Source: an uncultured Pelagibacteraceae bacterium
Lineage (GTDB): Bacteria; Pseudomonadota; Alphaproteobacteria; Pelagibacterales; Pelagibacteraceae
DNA length: 42,301 bases
Direction of reading: 5' to 3'
Assembly (NCBI GenBank): GCA_902626645.1
Contig: CACOGC010000008.1
Coordinates: 1 to 42,301 of the forward strand
Positions 24,518-32,254 of this stretch are shown here, in pieces. Positions within the stretch are counted from its first letter, which is position 1. Each line of letters begins with the position of its first letter. The notes beneath the pieces are model-generated. The model did not search any database and had not been told where the DNA came from. It saw only the letters and a list, made by a program, of their open reading frames with translations. The translations under genes and the position numbers were made by a program.

Positions 24518-25843
24518 CTAACTCCAAGGAAACGGACTGTTCGAAGTAGGGTGAAGTTCACCCTTCTCGTATCGGTTGAATCTAAAAGGTTTCAACAAGT
24601 CACTTTCTTGTCCTAAAATTTCTTTAGCAACTAACTCACCAACTCCAATCATTTTATAACCATGGTTGGCATCTGCGATCATATAAACATTTTCTAAAAA
24701 TCTATCGAAAATCGGAAAGGAGTCTGGAGTCATACACCCAAGACCACCTGATGGACCTTTCCTATATAAATCTGATTTCCCCTCAAATCTTTTTTGACAA
24801 TGTGCTAATGCTGAACACCACATTTCGCTAAAAGCGTCCGTAGTTTGATACTCCGGAGAATCCAATCCATAAGGATCAACATTTACATCATCAAAATGTT
24901 TTTTAACAATATAAGGGGATGTTCCTCCTTGTACTCCCAGCCCTTCAATATCTGGTTTATAATAAATTCCCCAAATTTTGTCTGTAATTAATTTTTTTGT
25001 TTTGTCTGAATACAACGGCGCAGTTGAGTCGACATGAACCACAGGGGGTTGTTTGCCATCATTAGTTTTCAAAAAATCTGGCTCAACTCCAATCACACCT
25101 TCTTGCAAAAACCAATAAGTCCACATATCTGTTACATGCATTTTACCATCTTTACCTTTAATGTTTGCAGTCTTTGGAAGTTCAAGCATGTTCCAGAAGT
25201 CTCTTGCCCATGGACCTGCTCCAATGACCACTTGCTCACAATCGATTGTACCTTTGTCTGTTTCAACACCAGTAACTGCTTTACTATTACTTCCTCTTTT
25301 AAATCCAGTCACCTTAACACCTTTATGAACATTTACTCCGTTTGAGTTTGCCTTATTTTCTAAAGCTTTAATTGAGTCTTTGTTAAAAGCGTAACCACCT
25401 TTTTTTTCATGCAGGATAGACGTAATTCCTTGCGCTTGCCAATCATCAAATATACCTCTCATGTAATTCATGCAATCTTTTTCACCTTCTATGAATTCAG
25501 ACTCATAACCGATAGCTTTTTGTTGCTCATAAATACTTGCAACATCCTCGTGCATAACTTCAGGTGATATTTGTAAATAACCAACTGGATTATATTTAAA
25601 TGCTTTAGGGTCACTCTCCCATACTGAAACTGAGTGAGCCATCAATTCTCTCATTGCGGGTTGAAAATAATTATTACGAACTACTCCGCAAGCTATTCCA
25701 CTTGCACCAGCAGCAGTGTCCTTTTTTTCTAAAACAACAATATCACCAGGATTTTTATAAGTTTCTGAAAGTTTCCAAGCAGTACTCAATCCGTGAATAC
25801 CTCCACCGATTATTACTACTTTTGCTTTTGTCGGTAATGACAT
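24518..25843 (-). CDS. DAO-family FAD-dependent oxidoreductase (N-methyl amino acid oxidase/dehydrogenase-like)
   Basis: 441 aa. The N-terminal dinucleotide motif is GGGIHGLSTAWKL (~13-25) and LEKKDTAAGASGIACG follows. The C-terminal FAD closure is DRFLENVYMIADANHGYKMIGVGELVAKEI. The overall layout matches the D-amino-acid-oxidase / sarcosine and dimethylglycine dehydrogenase superfamily, which oxidises N-methyl groups or C-N bonds. It lacks the folate-binding GcvT domain of full-length dimethylglycine dehydrogenase. It lies between the MarR-like gene and the divergent GS gene. An N-methyl or N,N-dimethyl amino acid such as a product of the MGS-like complex is an attractive substrate, but this is inferred only from position. 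Confidence 0.83.
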   Translation of the reverse strand: MSLPTKAKVVIIGGGIHGLSTAWKLSETYKNPGDIVVLEKKDTAAGASGIACGVVRNNYFQPAMRELMAHSVSVWESDPKAFKYNPVGYLQISPEVMHEDVASIYEQQKAIGYESEFIEGEKDCMNYMRGIFDDWQAQGITSILHEKKGGYAFNKDSIKALENKANSNGVNVHKGVKVTGFKRGSNSKAVTGVETDKGTIDCEQVVIGAGPWARDFWNMLELPKTANIKGKDGKMHVTDMWTYWFLQEGVIGVEPDFLKTNDGKQPPVVHVDSTAPLYSDKTKKLITDKIWGIYYKPDIEGLGVQGGTSPYIVKKHFDDVNVDPYGLDSPEYQTTDAFSEMWCSALAHCQKRFEGKSDLYRKGPSGGLGCMTPDSFPIFDRFLENVYMIADANHGYKMIGVGELVAKEILGQESDLLKPFRFNRYEKGELHPTSNSPFPWS

Positions 25844-25933
25844 ACTCCAATCTTTATTTTTCGTGCGACTTAAATATATAATTTTTTATATATATAAAAA
25901 ATATAAGTATTAAATATATTAAATGATTTTTCC

Positions 25934-26284
25934 CTAGAAACTTAAATTTTTTAATGTCTCCAAGTATTCATTAAATTCTGCAATGAATGATTTGCTTGGT
26001 TTAATAAATTTTTTTCTTTGATCATTAGGTGCTTTTTCTAAGAAAAAAAATCCTTTTTCACAAGCTTCATTGATCATTAAAGCTGACTTTGGTCTAGATG
26101 TTTTAAATAATCTAGTTTTTAATTCTTCAACAGTTAAATGCTCGCTATTTTTAAAAGCGTTCATAACTAATAACATCATATGGTAATGTGAAGGAGATTT
26201 TCTAAAAAAATAATTGCTAGAAGTATGAGATAGTTTTACTTGGTCTTCCCAGAATTCTAGCAAATCTTTGGTAGTTTTTGCCAT
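25934..26284 (-). CDS. Small MarR-like winged-helix protein coupled to tdm
   Basis: 116 aa. The helix-turn-helix and wing can be followed in LTVEELKTRLFKTSRPKSALMINEACEKGFFFLEKAPNDQRKKFIKPS (in parts: recognition helix around SRPKSALMINEACEKG, wing NDQRKKFIKPS). This is the MarR pattern of a D-x-R wing followed by a C-terminal dimerisation helix. It is shorter than usual MarR proteins (~140 aa). The ATG shares one base with the tdm stop (TAATG), so it is translated with tdm. A methylated-amine-responsive regulator of this divergon is plausible; DNA binding itself is predicted only. Confidence 0.65.
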   Translation of the reverse strand: MAKTTKDLLEFWEDQVKLSHTSSNYFFRKSPSHYHMMLLVMNAFKNSEHLTVEELKTRLFKTSRPKSALMINEACEKGFFFLEKAPNDQRKKFIKPSKSFIAEFNEYLETLKNLSF

Positions 26285-28623
26285 TACGCTCTTACTCTAG
26301 TTTTCTTAGGATCGAAATGTGGGAAAGTTACTATCTTTGCTGAAATTCTTTTTTGATGACCATCAATTTTTCCAACTTCAACTTCTGTTCCGATTTCAGA
26401 GTATTTGTCATCAATTCTACATAATGCAATATTTTTATTTAAAGTCGTGCTCAAACACCCGCTTGTAATTACACCAACTTGAGATCTTCCAATATGAACA
26501 CAATCACCATGTCCAGCAGGTTCCTTACCAATAAGCTCTAAACCAACTAATTTTTTTTGCGGATTTGCTTTTCTATCAATTAGTATATTTTTTCCTATGA
26601 AATCTTCTTCCTTAGTTTTAAGAGGCACAGTAAAACCAACTCCTGCCTCATAAGGATCTTGTTGACCATCAAATTCATTGCCAAAAAGAATTAAACCTGC
26701 CTCAATTCTCAGTTTATCTAAAGCCGCAAATCCAGCTGGGATTAAACCATCATTTTTTCCAGCCTTCATTAACTTATCCCAAACTTCTGGTGCGTCTTTG
26801 GGGTGACACCATACTTCATAACCCAATTCACCCGTATAACCTGTTCTTGAGACTATTAAAGGAATTCCTTGAAGATCCTCAATACGGCAAATAGTAAATC
26901 TAAACCATTCTAGTTCATCGATGGTGGGTTGGGTAGGCGGAGTAAAGATTAATTTTTTAAGTATATCTCTGCTTTTTGGACCTTGAATAGAAACGTTACT
27001 TATTTGATCTGTCGAATTTTTAACATTAACTTTAAAATTTTTCTTTTTTGCAATTTCTTTTAACCATTCACCTGCATATTCATCACCACAAATCCACCTA
27101 AAACCTGTTTCACTCAATCTAAATAAAGTTCCATCATCAAACATCATACCATTGTCATAACACATTGCCGAATAAACAACTTGACCCACAGATAATTTTT
27201 TAATGTTTCTTGTTAATGTGTAATTCATTAATTCCTCAGCATCAGGTCCAATTATTTCAAATTTTCTCAAAGATGACAGATCTATAAGGACAGCTTTTTC
27301 TCTACATGCATTATATTCTTCTACGACACCGTGTTTTGTGTAATCATTTGGAAGCCAAAAACCCCTAGCATCAATAAAATTTCTTGTTAATTTCGATGTT
27401 CTTTCATAAAAACCAGAGTTTCTTGTAAGTTTTTTTTCGGAATCTGTTTTCATTCTAAAAGCAAATGATTTTGAAAATTCTTTTTTTTTGTCATAGGTTC
27501 TAACAAAAATGTCAGTTGGATTCCATGAATTACATGGATCTATATCACTAGGACATGCAGTAGTGCCTATAGTAAGATCTTTAAGTGCTCTAAACATCAC
27601 ATAATCGCCTGGTCTAGCATAGGACTCATCAGAAATTACTGAGTTAAGGCCAGTTGCGGAAGTGTTGAAAAATAAGTTAATGGCATGCCACCCTTTTTGT
27701 TTTTTTACTCCATATTTATCCATTGATTTTGTTAAGTTATCTGAACAATTTGGATGACCAAAATATCCCATATCCTCATAATATTTTGAAGTACAAGCTA
27801 AATTAAAAGTATCGTGCTTTCCAACTGTGTCCCTAATTACCTCAACTAGAGGCTCATGATCAGTATCGTAAAATTTGGAAAAGAGTCCCGGACCAGGAAA
27901 AGTATTTCCCATAAAAGTTCTTGTTGTTTGCCAATCAAGGCCTTTTTCAATATCTTTATCAAGTTTTCTTGTGTCGAAAGCGACAAAATCAGAACATTGT
28001 CTTCCCGCTGGACTTATGATCTGAATATAGTCTCCTTCTTTTACTTGGTATGAAACGGATGTTTGTCTGTCGATATTTTTTTCATAATTTGGCTCATACA
28101 TTGGGTCAGGAATTATTGTTAATTCCTTGTCATTCTTTATTTTAGCTCTTTTAATAAACAAAGTTAAATCTCCGGATGGATTTTGATCACTTATCAACAT
28201 TTCATTATTTGGTGCCGAAAATATTACATAGCACTTATCTTTTGACTTTAATTTTAGCTTTTCTCCTGAAGGGGTATCTTCATCAAAAACTATAGATGAT
28301 TTTGATGTATTAACATTTAAGTTTCTTTTTTTAAGTTGGTAGTTTGTAATTAATGAACTTTCATCATTATTGTTTAATATTTTTTTAATAAAATTACCTT
28401 TAGCATTTTCTTTTAAGTTTAAAATTCCTAAATCATATTTTCCGTCTTTATTAAAACATGTTATTTCGCAAACTTGGTTTCCCTCATCATTAATTATTTC
28501 AATTTCATCATCTGGAAAAATTTGCACACCAGTTAAACCACCAGCAACAATTACATGTCTTTCAACTCCAGGTGGTAACACATTAAGCCCAGGTTCTTTT
28601 ATATCTAAGGTTGTAAGCGCCAT
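26284..28623 (-). CDS. tdm: Trimethylamine N-oxide demethylase (aldolase)
   Basis: 779 aa. It converts TMAO to dimethylamine and formaldehyde, the latter passed to tetrahydrofolate. Architecture: an N-terminal region, a DUF1989 zinc domain (~190-375) and a GcvT-type folate domain (~405-775, ending with RTGYTGELGYEVW and glycine-cleavage-T-like C-domain). C277, C293 and C357 have spacings of 16 and 64, identical to the zinc ligands I remember for Methylocella silvestris Tdm (C263/C279/C343). Divergent to tmoX, the TMAO binding protein, across a 96-base shared promoter region. Length and domain pair are diagnostic, so the call is firm. Confidence 0.93.
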   Translation of the reverse strand: MALTTLDIKEPGLNVLPPGVERHVIVAGGLTGVQIFPDDEIEIINDEGNQVCEITCFNKDGKYDLGILNLKENAKGNFIKKILNNNDESSLITNYQLKKRNLNVNTSKSSIVFDEDTPSGEKLKLKSKDKCYVIFSAPNNEMLISDQNPSGDLTLFIKRAKIKNDKELTIIPDPMYEPNYEKNIDRQTSVSYQVKEGDYIQIISPAGRQCSDFVAFDTRKLDKDIEKGLDWQTTRTFMGNTFPGPGLFSKFYDTDHEPLVEVIRDTVGKHDTFNLACTSKYYEDMGYFGHPNCSDNLTKSMDKYGVKKQKGWHAINLFFNTSATGLNSVISDESYARPGDYVMFRALKDLTIGTTACPSDIDPCNSWNPTDIFVRTYDKKKEFSKSFAFRMKTDSEKKLTRNSGFYERTSKLTRNFIDARGFWLPNDYTKHGVVEEYNACREKAVLIDLSSLRKFEIIGPDAEELMNYTLTRNIKKLSVGQVVYSAMCYDNGMMFDDGTLFRLSETGFRWICGDEYAGEWLKEIAKKKNFKVNVKNSTDQISNVSIQGPKSRDILKKLIFTPPTQPTIDELEWFRFTICRIEDLQGIPLIVSRTGYTGELGYEVWCHPKDAPEVWDKLMKAGKNDGLIPAGFAALDKLRIEAGLILFGNEFDGQQDPYEAGVGFTVPLKTKEEDFIGKNILIDRKANPQKKLVGLELIGKEPAGHGDCVHIGRSQVGVITSGCLSTTLNKNIALCRIDDKYSEIGTEVEVGKIDGHQKRISAKIVTFPHFDPKKTRVRA

Positions 28624-28660
28624 TTTTAATTACCTTATATACTATAAAAATATCTAAGTG

Positions 28661-28689
28661 TTGACTATCATTTTACTTAAGCACATACT
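28661..28689 (+). promoter_or_regulatory. Predicted sigma70-type promoter for tmoX
   Basis: TTGACT (28661-28666), a 17-base spacer, then CATACT (28684-28689), followed by an SD-like AAGGGG before the tmoX ATG at 28720. It sits in the 96-base gap between tdm (leftward) and tmoX (rightward), so regulators binding here could act on both. Prediction by eye. Confidence 0.5.
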
Positions 28690-28719
28690 AGGGAACTTAA
28701 TATTAAGAAAGGGGAATAA

Positions 28720-29664
28720 ATGCGAAAAATAATATCATTAATTTCTGCACTTATAATCTCAGTGGTAAGTTTTGCTGGTTTATCAAATGCAGATAGCAAA
28801 AAACCCATTGTTATCCCAACCCATAACTGGTCAAGTCAAATTGTGATGGCTTATGTTATTGGTGGAATAATGGAAAGTATGGGAAATAATGTTAAATATG
28901 TTAATGCTGACTCACAAGCAGTATACGAGTCAATTAGAATTGGCGACGTAACAATATCCCATGAAGTGTGGGAGTCTGCTTTTGGTAAATCATTTACAAC
29001 AGCTTTAGATAAGGGTGGTTTACTTGACTGGGGTGACCATGAAGCAAGAACTCTTGAGGATATGGGATATCCTAATTGGGTTGCTGAAAAAGGATTATGC
29101 CCAGGACTACCAGACTGGACTGCTTTAAAAAATCCGGCTTGTGCTAAAAACTTTACAACGCCTGACTCACCAAATGGAAAAGGAAGAATGTTGGAAGGTC
29201 CACAAACTTGGCATGGTGACTTAATCCCTCAAAGAGTTGACGCTTTAGGATTAGGAGATCTTTGGTGGGTTAAATTTGCTGGAAGTGCAGACGCACTATG
29301 GGCAGAGTTAGCAGCAGCTGAAAAAGAAGGAAGAGGAACAATCATCTTTAACTGGACGCCAAACTTTACAGATGGTGCTGGTTTTACATTTATCGACTTT
29401 CCTCCATACACAGCTGGTTGTAGACCAGAAGATGGTGGAGATGGAAAATGTGGTTCACCAGATGGTTATTTGAAAAAAGCAGTTAATGCTGATTTTCCAA
29501 AAACTCATCCAGATGCAGCAGCTATGTTTAAAAAACTTTCTTTCACAACAAGTCAAATTGGTGCAATGGCAGCTTTAGTTGACGTTGACAAAATGACTCA
29601 CGAAGATGCTGCAAAAGCATGGTTGAAAAAGAACGAGAAAGTTTGGAAAGCTTTTACTAAATAA
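28720..29664 (+). CDS. tmoX: TMAO periplasmic substrate-binding protein
   Basis: 314 aa. Signal peptide at residues 1-24 (ending GLSNA). It is a glycine-betaine/choline-type ABC binding protein (OpuAC fold) with the aromatic residues expected of a quaternary-amine or N-oxide cage: W in THNWSSQIV, HEVWES, LWWVKFAG and NWTPN. A Cys-bearing Asp/Gly-rich insert lies at ~230-245 (CRPEDGGDGKC). Next to tdm, tmoWV and tmm, TMAO is the likely ligand, as for Ruegeria and SAR11 TmoX. It has its own promoter and a strong terminator, so it can be made in excess over the membrane parts, usual for binding proteins. Confidence 0.9.
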   Translation: MRKIISLISALIISVVSFAGLSNADSKKPIVIPTHNWSSQIVMAYVIGGIMESMGNNVKYVNADSQAVYESIRIGDVTISHEVWESAFGKSFTTALDKGGLLDWGDHEARTLEDMGYPNWVAEKGLCPGLPDWTALKNPACAKNFTTPDSPNGKGRMLEGPQTWHGDLIPQRVDALGLGDLWWVKFAGSADALWAELAAAEKEGRGTIIFNWTPNFTDGAGFTFIDFPPYTAGCRPEDGGDGKCGSPDGYLKKAVNADFPKTHPDAAAMFKKLSFTTSQIGAMAALVDVDKMTHEDAAKAWLKKNEKVWKAFTK

Positions 29665-29688
29665 GGCTTGAAGCAACTAAATCTTTAA

Positions 29689-29723
29689 ATCTCTCCCAAC
29701 ATTGTTGGGGGAGATTTTTTTTT
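29689..29723 (+). terminator. Intrinsic terminator after tmoX
   Basis: ATCTCTCCCAAC pairs with GTTGGGGGAGAT around an ATT loop (12-bp stem with one G-U wobble) and a run of nine T follows. It is 24 bases after the tmoX stop and separates tmoX from the small genes and tmoWV. Confidence 0.92.
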
Positions 29724-29736
29724 AAGTACAAATTAA

Positions 29737-30198
29737 ATGATTAAATATTTTTTAAGTATATTAATTAGTCTATTATTTTTTAATCAATCTTTTGCAAAAG
29801 ATGTAAGTATAAGTGAAAATATTGATCTTGAGTTTGCTTGTGATTTAGAAAAAAAAATAATTAAAAATTCAGAATATAATTATCAAACCTTTTTAGCTAA
29901 AGATTTAAATGAGAAAGGTTTAGATAAATTCAAAATTTTATCCAAAAAACCAGAAACACTTTCGATTAAAGGATTATCATTATTTCTTTCAGATTCAGCA
30001 AAACTTAACATTAAAGTAGTTAATAAAGACGTAGTTTTATTCAAGTCAATTGATCAAAAAAAAAATTATTCTGAGTCTGGTATTATTACCAGAAAAACAG
30101 GTGAATTAATTCATGAAATAACAAAAAATATAAAAAGTGAAAACTCTGAAAAATATATTTCTATTTATTCATGCAATAAAGAGGACAAAAAAGTATAA
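29737..30198 (+). CDS. Small secreted protein of unknown function
   Basis: 153 aa. Signal peptide (~1-20, ending NQSFA), then a Lys-rich, beta-strand-rich body with two or three Cys (C33 in LEFACDLEKK, C ~147 in IYSCNKEDKK) that could form a disulfide in the periplasm. No motif is recognised. It starts 13 bases after the tmoX terminator U-run and 35 bases before the MORN gene. It is the first of three small envelope genes between tmoX and tmoW. Confidence 0.7.
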   Translation: MIKYFLSILISLLFFNQSFAKDVSISENIDLEFACDLEKKIIKNSEYNYQTFLAKDLNEKGLDKFKILSKKPETLSIKGLSLFLSDSAKLNIKVVNKDVVLFKSIDQKKNYSESGIITRKTGELIHEITKNIKSENSEKYISIYSCNKEDKKV

Positions 30199-30232
30199 TT
30201 TTTTTTTAATCAATTTTGTGTAAAATAATATT

Positions 30233-30610
30233 ATGAAAAAATATCTATATATTATTATTTTAAGCTTTTTTGTTAGTTCAGTTGCGCTAGCGCGAAGCAC
30301 AGGATGTAAAGAAGGAAACTGCGAAAATGGTTTTGGAAAATGGGTTTATACTGACAAGACTACTTACGAAGGTGAGTGGGTAGGCACTAAGAAAAATGGC
30401 CAAGGAGTTGAAACTTGGCCCAACGGATACATCTATAAAGGTGAGTTTAAAAATAGTGAATGGAGTGGAGAAGGTGTTCTGACTTTTCCGGACGGCTCAA
30501 CTTATGAAGGGGAATGGGCAAAAGGATTTATGAATGGCAAAGGTACTTTTACCTCATCAGATGGAACCCAAAAATCTGGAATATGGAAAAATGGAAAGTT
30601 ACAAGAGTAA
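30233..30610 (+). CDS. Secreted MORN-repeat protein
   Basis: 125 aa. Signal peptide (~1-21, ending VALA). The mature part is almost entirely MORN repeats: at least three clear units, YEGEWVGTKKNGQGVETWPNG, YKGEFKNSEWSGEGVLTFPDG-type and YEGEWAKGFMNGKGTFTSSDG-type (given here in part), each ~23 residues. MORN proteins are beta-ribbon scaffolds that bind lipids or other proteins. In the periplasm a structural or envelope-associated role is likely. The stop TAA is directly followed by the ATG of the next gene (30611), so the two are translated together. Confidence 0.8.
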   Translation: MKKYLYIIILSFFVSSVALARSTGCKEGNCENGFGKWVYTDKTTYEGEWVGTKKNGQGVETWPNGYIYKGEFKNSEWSGEGVLTFPDGSTYEGEWAKGFMNGKGTFTSSDGTQKSGIWKNGKLQE

Positions 30611-31162
30611 ATGTTAAAAGAAAATTTTTTTAATAGAATAAAATATTTGCCTGAGACCACAAAGCAGTTTGGTGGTTTGTTACTAATTATTCTAATTATA
30701 TTATCCTCTTTTTTTGCTTTAAACATAATGTTTGGAGGTGGTGATGAACTTGTTAGAAAAATGAAACTAGAGGAGGAAAGAATTGCGAAAGAAAAGAAAT
30801 TAAGTGAATTAATATCTAAATTACCTTCGGGTATACTAGTAACTTTTGATGGCACAGATCATTACAAGCTAACAGATGAAGTCTACGAACAAGTTTGTAA
30901 AGCAACAAAATTAATTCCACAACGTGCAATTATGGGGGCAAATTTTTTAAATTATAGAGCACATGAAATTTACACAATTAATGGTAATAAAATTGATAAA
31001 ACATTTGTGAAGTGGGATGAGAAAAAAAATAAGTGTTTTGCTGGGTTTACAGTAAGTGGAAATAACGTCGGAGTTGATGAGTCAATTAATGTTAGTGGCG
31101 AGGCGTTAAGTTTTTTAAGTACAGGAATTGATACAAGAGTTTATTATATTAAAAATTTTTAA
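30611..31162 (+). CDS. Membrane-anchored protein of unknown function
   Basis: 183 aa. A short cytoplasmic N-terminus, one helix (~22-41, LLLIILIILSSFFALNIMFG), a charged coiled-coil-like stretch (~45-70, VRKMKLEEERIAKEKKLSEL) and a C-terminal globular part with two Cys. No family is recognised. It begins immediately after the MORN gene stop. Together the two could form a membrane/periplasm pair unrelated to TMAO transport. Confidence 0.7.
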   Translation: MLKENFFNRIKYLPETTKQFGGLLLIILIILSSFFALNIMFGGGDELVRKMKLEEERIAKEKKLSELISKLPSGILVTFDGTDHYKLTDEVYEQVCKATKLIPQRAIMGANFLNYRAHEIYTINGNKIDKTFVKWDEKKNKCFAGFTVSGNNVGVDESINVSGEALSFLSTGIDTRVYYIKNF

Positions 31163-31225
31163 GGAGAAAGTAACAATATTATGGATTTAATTTTATCATA
31201 ATTTCATATAACTTATTTAGTATTT

Positions 31226-32254
31226 ATGTCTGAACCAGTAATCAAATGTGAAAATGTTTATAAAATTTTTGGAGCAAATGCTCAAAAGATGCTTCAAGAA
31301 TCAAATGGTAATGTTGACGCTAAAACTTTTCAAGATAATGGTTGTATCGTTGGTGTGAATAATGCTTCCTTTGAAGTTTCTAAAGGAGAGATGTTAGTTG
31401 TTATGGGCTTATCAGGCTCAGGTAAATCAACTTTATTAAGATGTATTTCACGATTAACAGATGCAACAGGTGGAAAAATTTTTATAGAAGGCCAAGATCT
31501 TTTACAATTAAATAATAAAGACTTAATTGATCTTAGAAGAAATAAAATGGGAATGGTTTTTCAAAGCTTTGCATTACTTCCACATAAAACTGTTGTTGAA
31601 AATATAGCTTTTCCACTTCAGATTAAAGGAGTTAAGACTGAAGACAGTATTAGCAAAGCAATGGATATGGTTAAACTAGTTGGTCTTGATGGTAGGGAAA
31701 ATTATTTTCCAAGAGAACTTTCGGGAGGACAGCAACAAAGAGTAGGTATTGCAAGATCTCTAGCAGTTGAGCCTGATATTTGGTTTTTAGATGAACCTTT
31801 TTCAGCTTTGGATCCATTAATTAGAAAAGAGATGCAGGATGAGTTTTTAAGACTTCAAGAAAAATTACAAAAAACAATTATGTTTATCACTCATGATTTT
31901 GATGAAGCTCTAAAACTTGCTGATCGTATTGCAATTATGAAGGATGGTATAATTGAACAATTAGATACACCTGCCAATATTGTTTTAAACCCAGCTACAG
32001 AATATGTTAGAAAATTTACTGAAGAAGTACCAAGAGAAAAAGTTTTATTAATTAAAGATGTTATGGAGATATCTAAAGATAACTTAGGTGATTTAAAAGT
32101 TTCAAAAGATGAAATTATAGAAAATGTTGCTGAAAAAATTCTCACTCAAGAGAAATCAGTAGCTGTAATAGATGATAACGATCAAATTGTGGGTTCTATC
32201 AATCCAACTAAAATAATTAATACAGTTTTTGGGGGAAGAAAGAATAATAATTGA
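31226..32254 (+). CDS. tmoW: TMAO ABC transporter ATP-binding protein
   Basis: 342 aa. Glycine-betaine/proline-type ABC ATPase (ProV/OpuAA family). Walker A GLSGSGKST at 61-69, Q-loop VFQSFALLPH, signature LSGGQQQR at 165-172, Walker B IWFLDEP at ~185-191, switch His in FITHDFDEA. The C-terminal ~70 residues form a CBS-like regulatory remnant (VAVIDDNDQIVGSIN). It overlaps tmoV by 4 bases (ATTGATTATG context) and powers TMAO uptake with TmoX and TmoV. It is separated from tmoX by three small genes. Confidence 0.9.
   Translation: MSEPVIKCENVYKIFGANAQKMLQESNGNVDAKTFQDNGCIVGVNNASFEVSKGEMLVVMGLSGSGKSTLLRCISRLTDATGGKIFIEGQDLLQLNNKDLIDLRRNKMGMVFQSFALLPHKTVVENIAFPLQIKGVKTEDSISKAMDMVKLVGLDGRENYFPRELSGGQQQRVGIARSLAVEPDIWFLDEPFSALDPLIRKEMQDEFLRLQEKLQKTIMFITHDFDEALKLADRIAIMKDGIIEQLDTPANIVLNPATEYVRKFTEEVPREKVLLIKDVMEISKDNLGDLKVSKDEIIENVAEKILTQEKSVAVIDDNDQIVGSINPTKIINTVFGGRKNNN

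Noticed and set aside
25870..25925. AT-only inverted repeat between the MarR-like gene and the FAD oxidoreductase
   Set aside because: Self-complementarity is expected by chance in pure A/T sequence; no GC stem, so neither a terminator nor a clear operator.
28624..28719. Riboswitch (glycine or SAM type) in the tdm/tmoX gap
   Set aside because: Only 96 bases shared by two promoters and no stable stem-loops visible.
31181..31201. Six-codon leader ORF before tmoW with an upstream AAGGAG
   Set aside because: The SD-like site is 14 bases from the ATG, too far, and the peptide is not distinctive; no attenuator hairpin seen.
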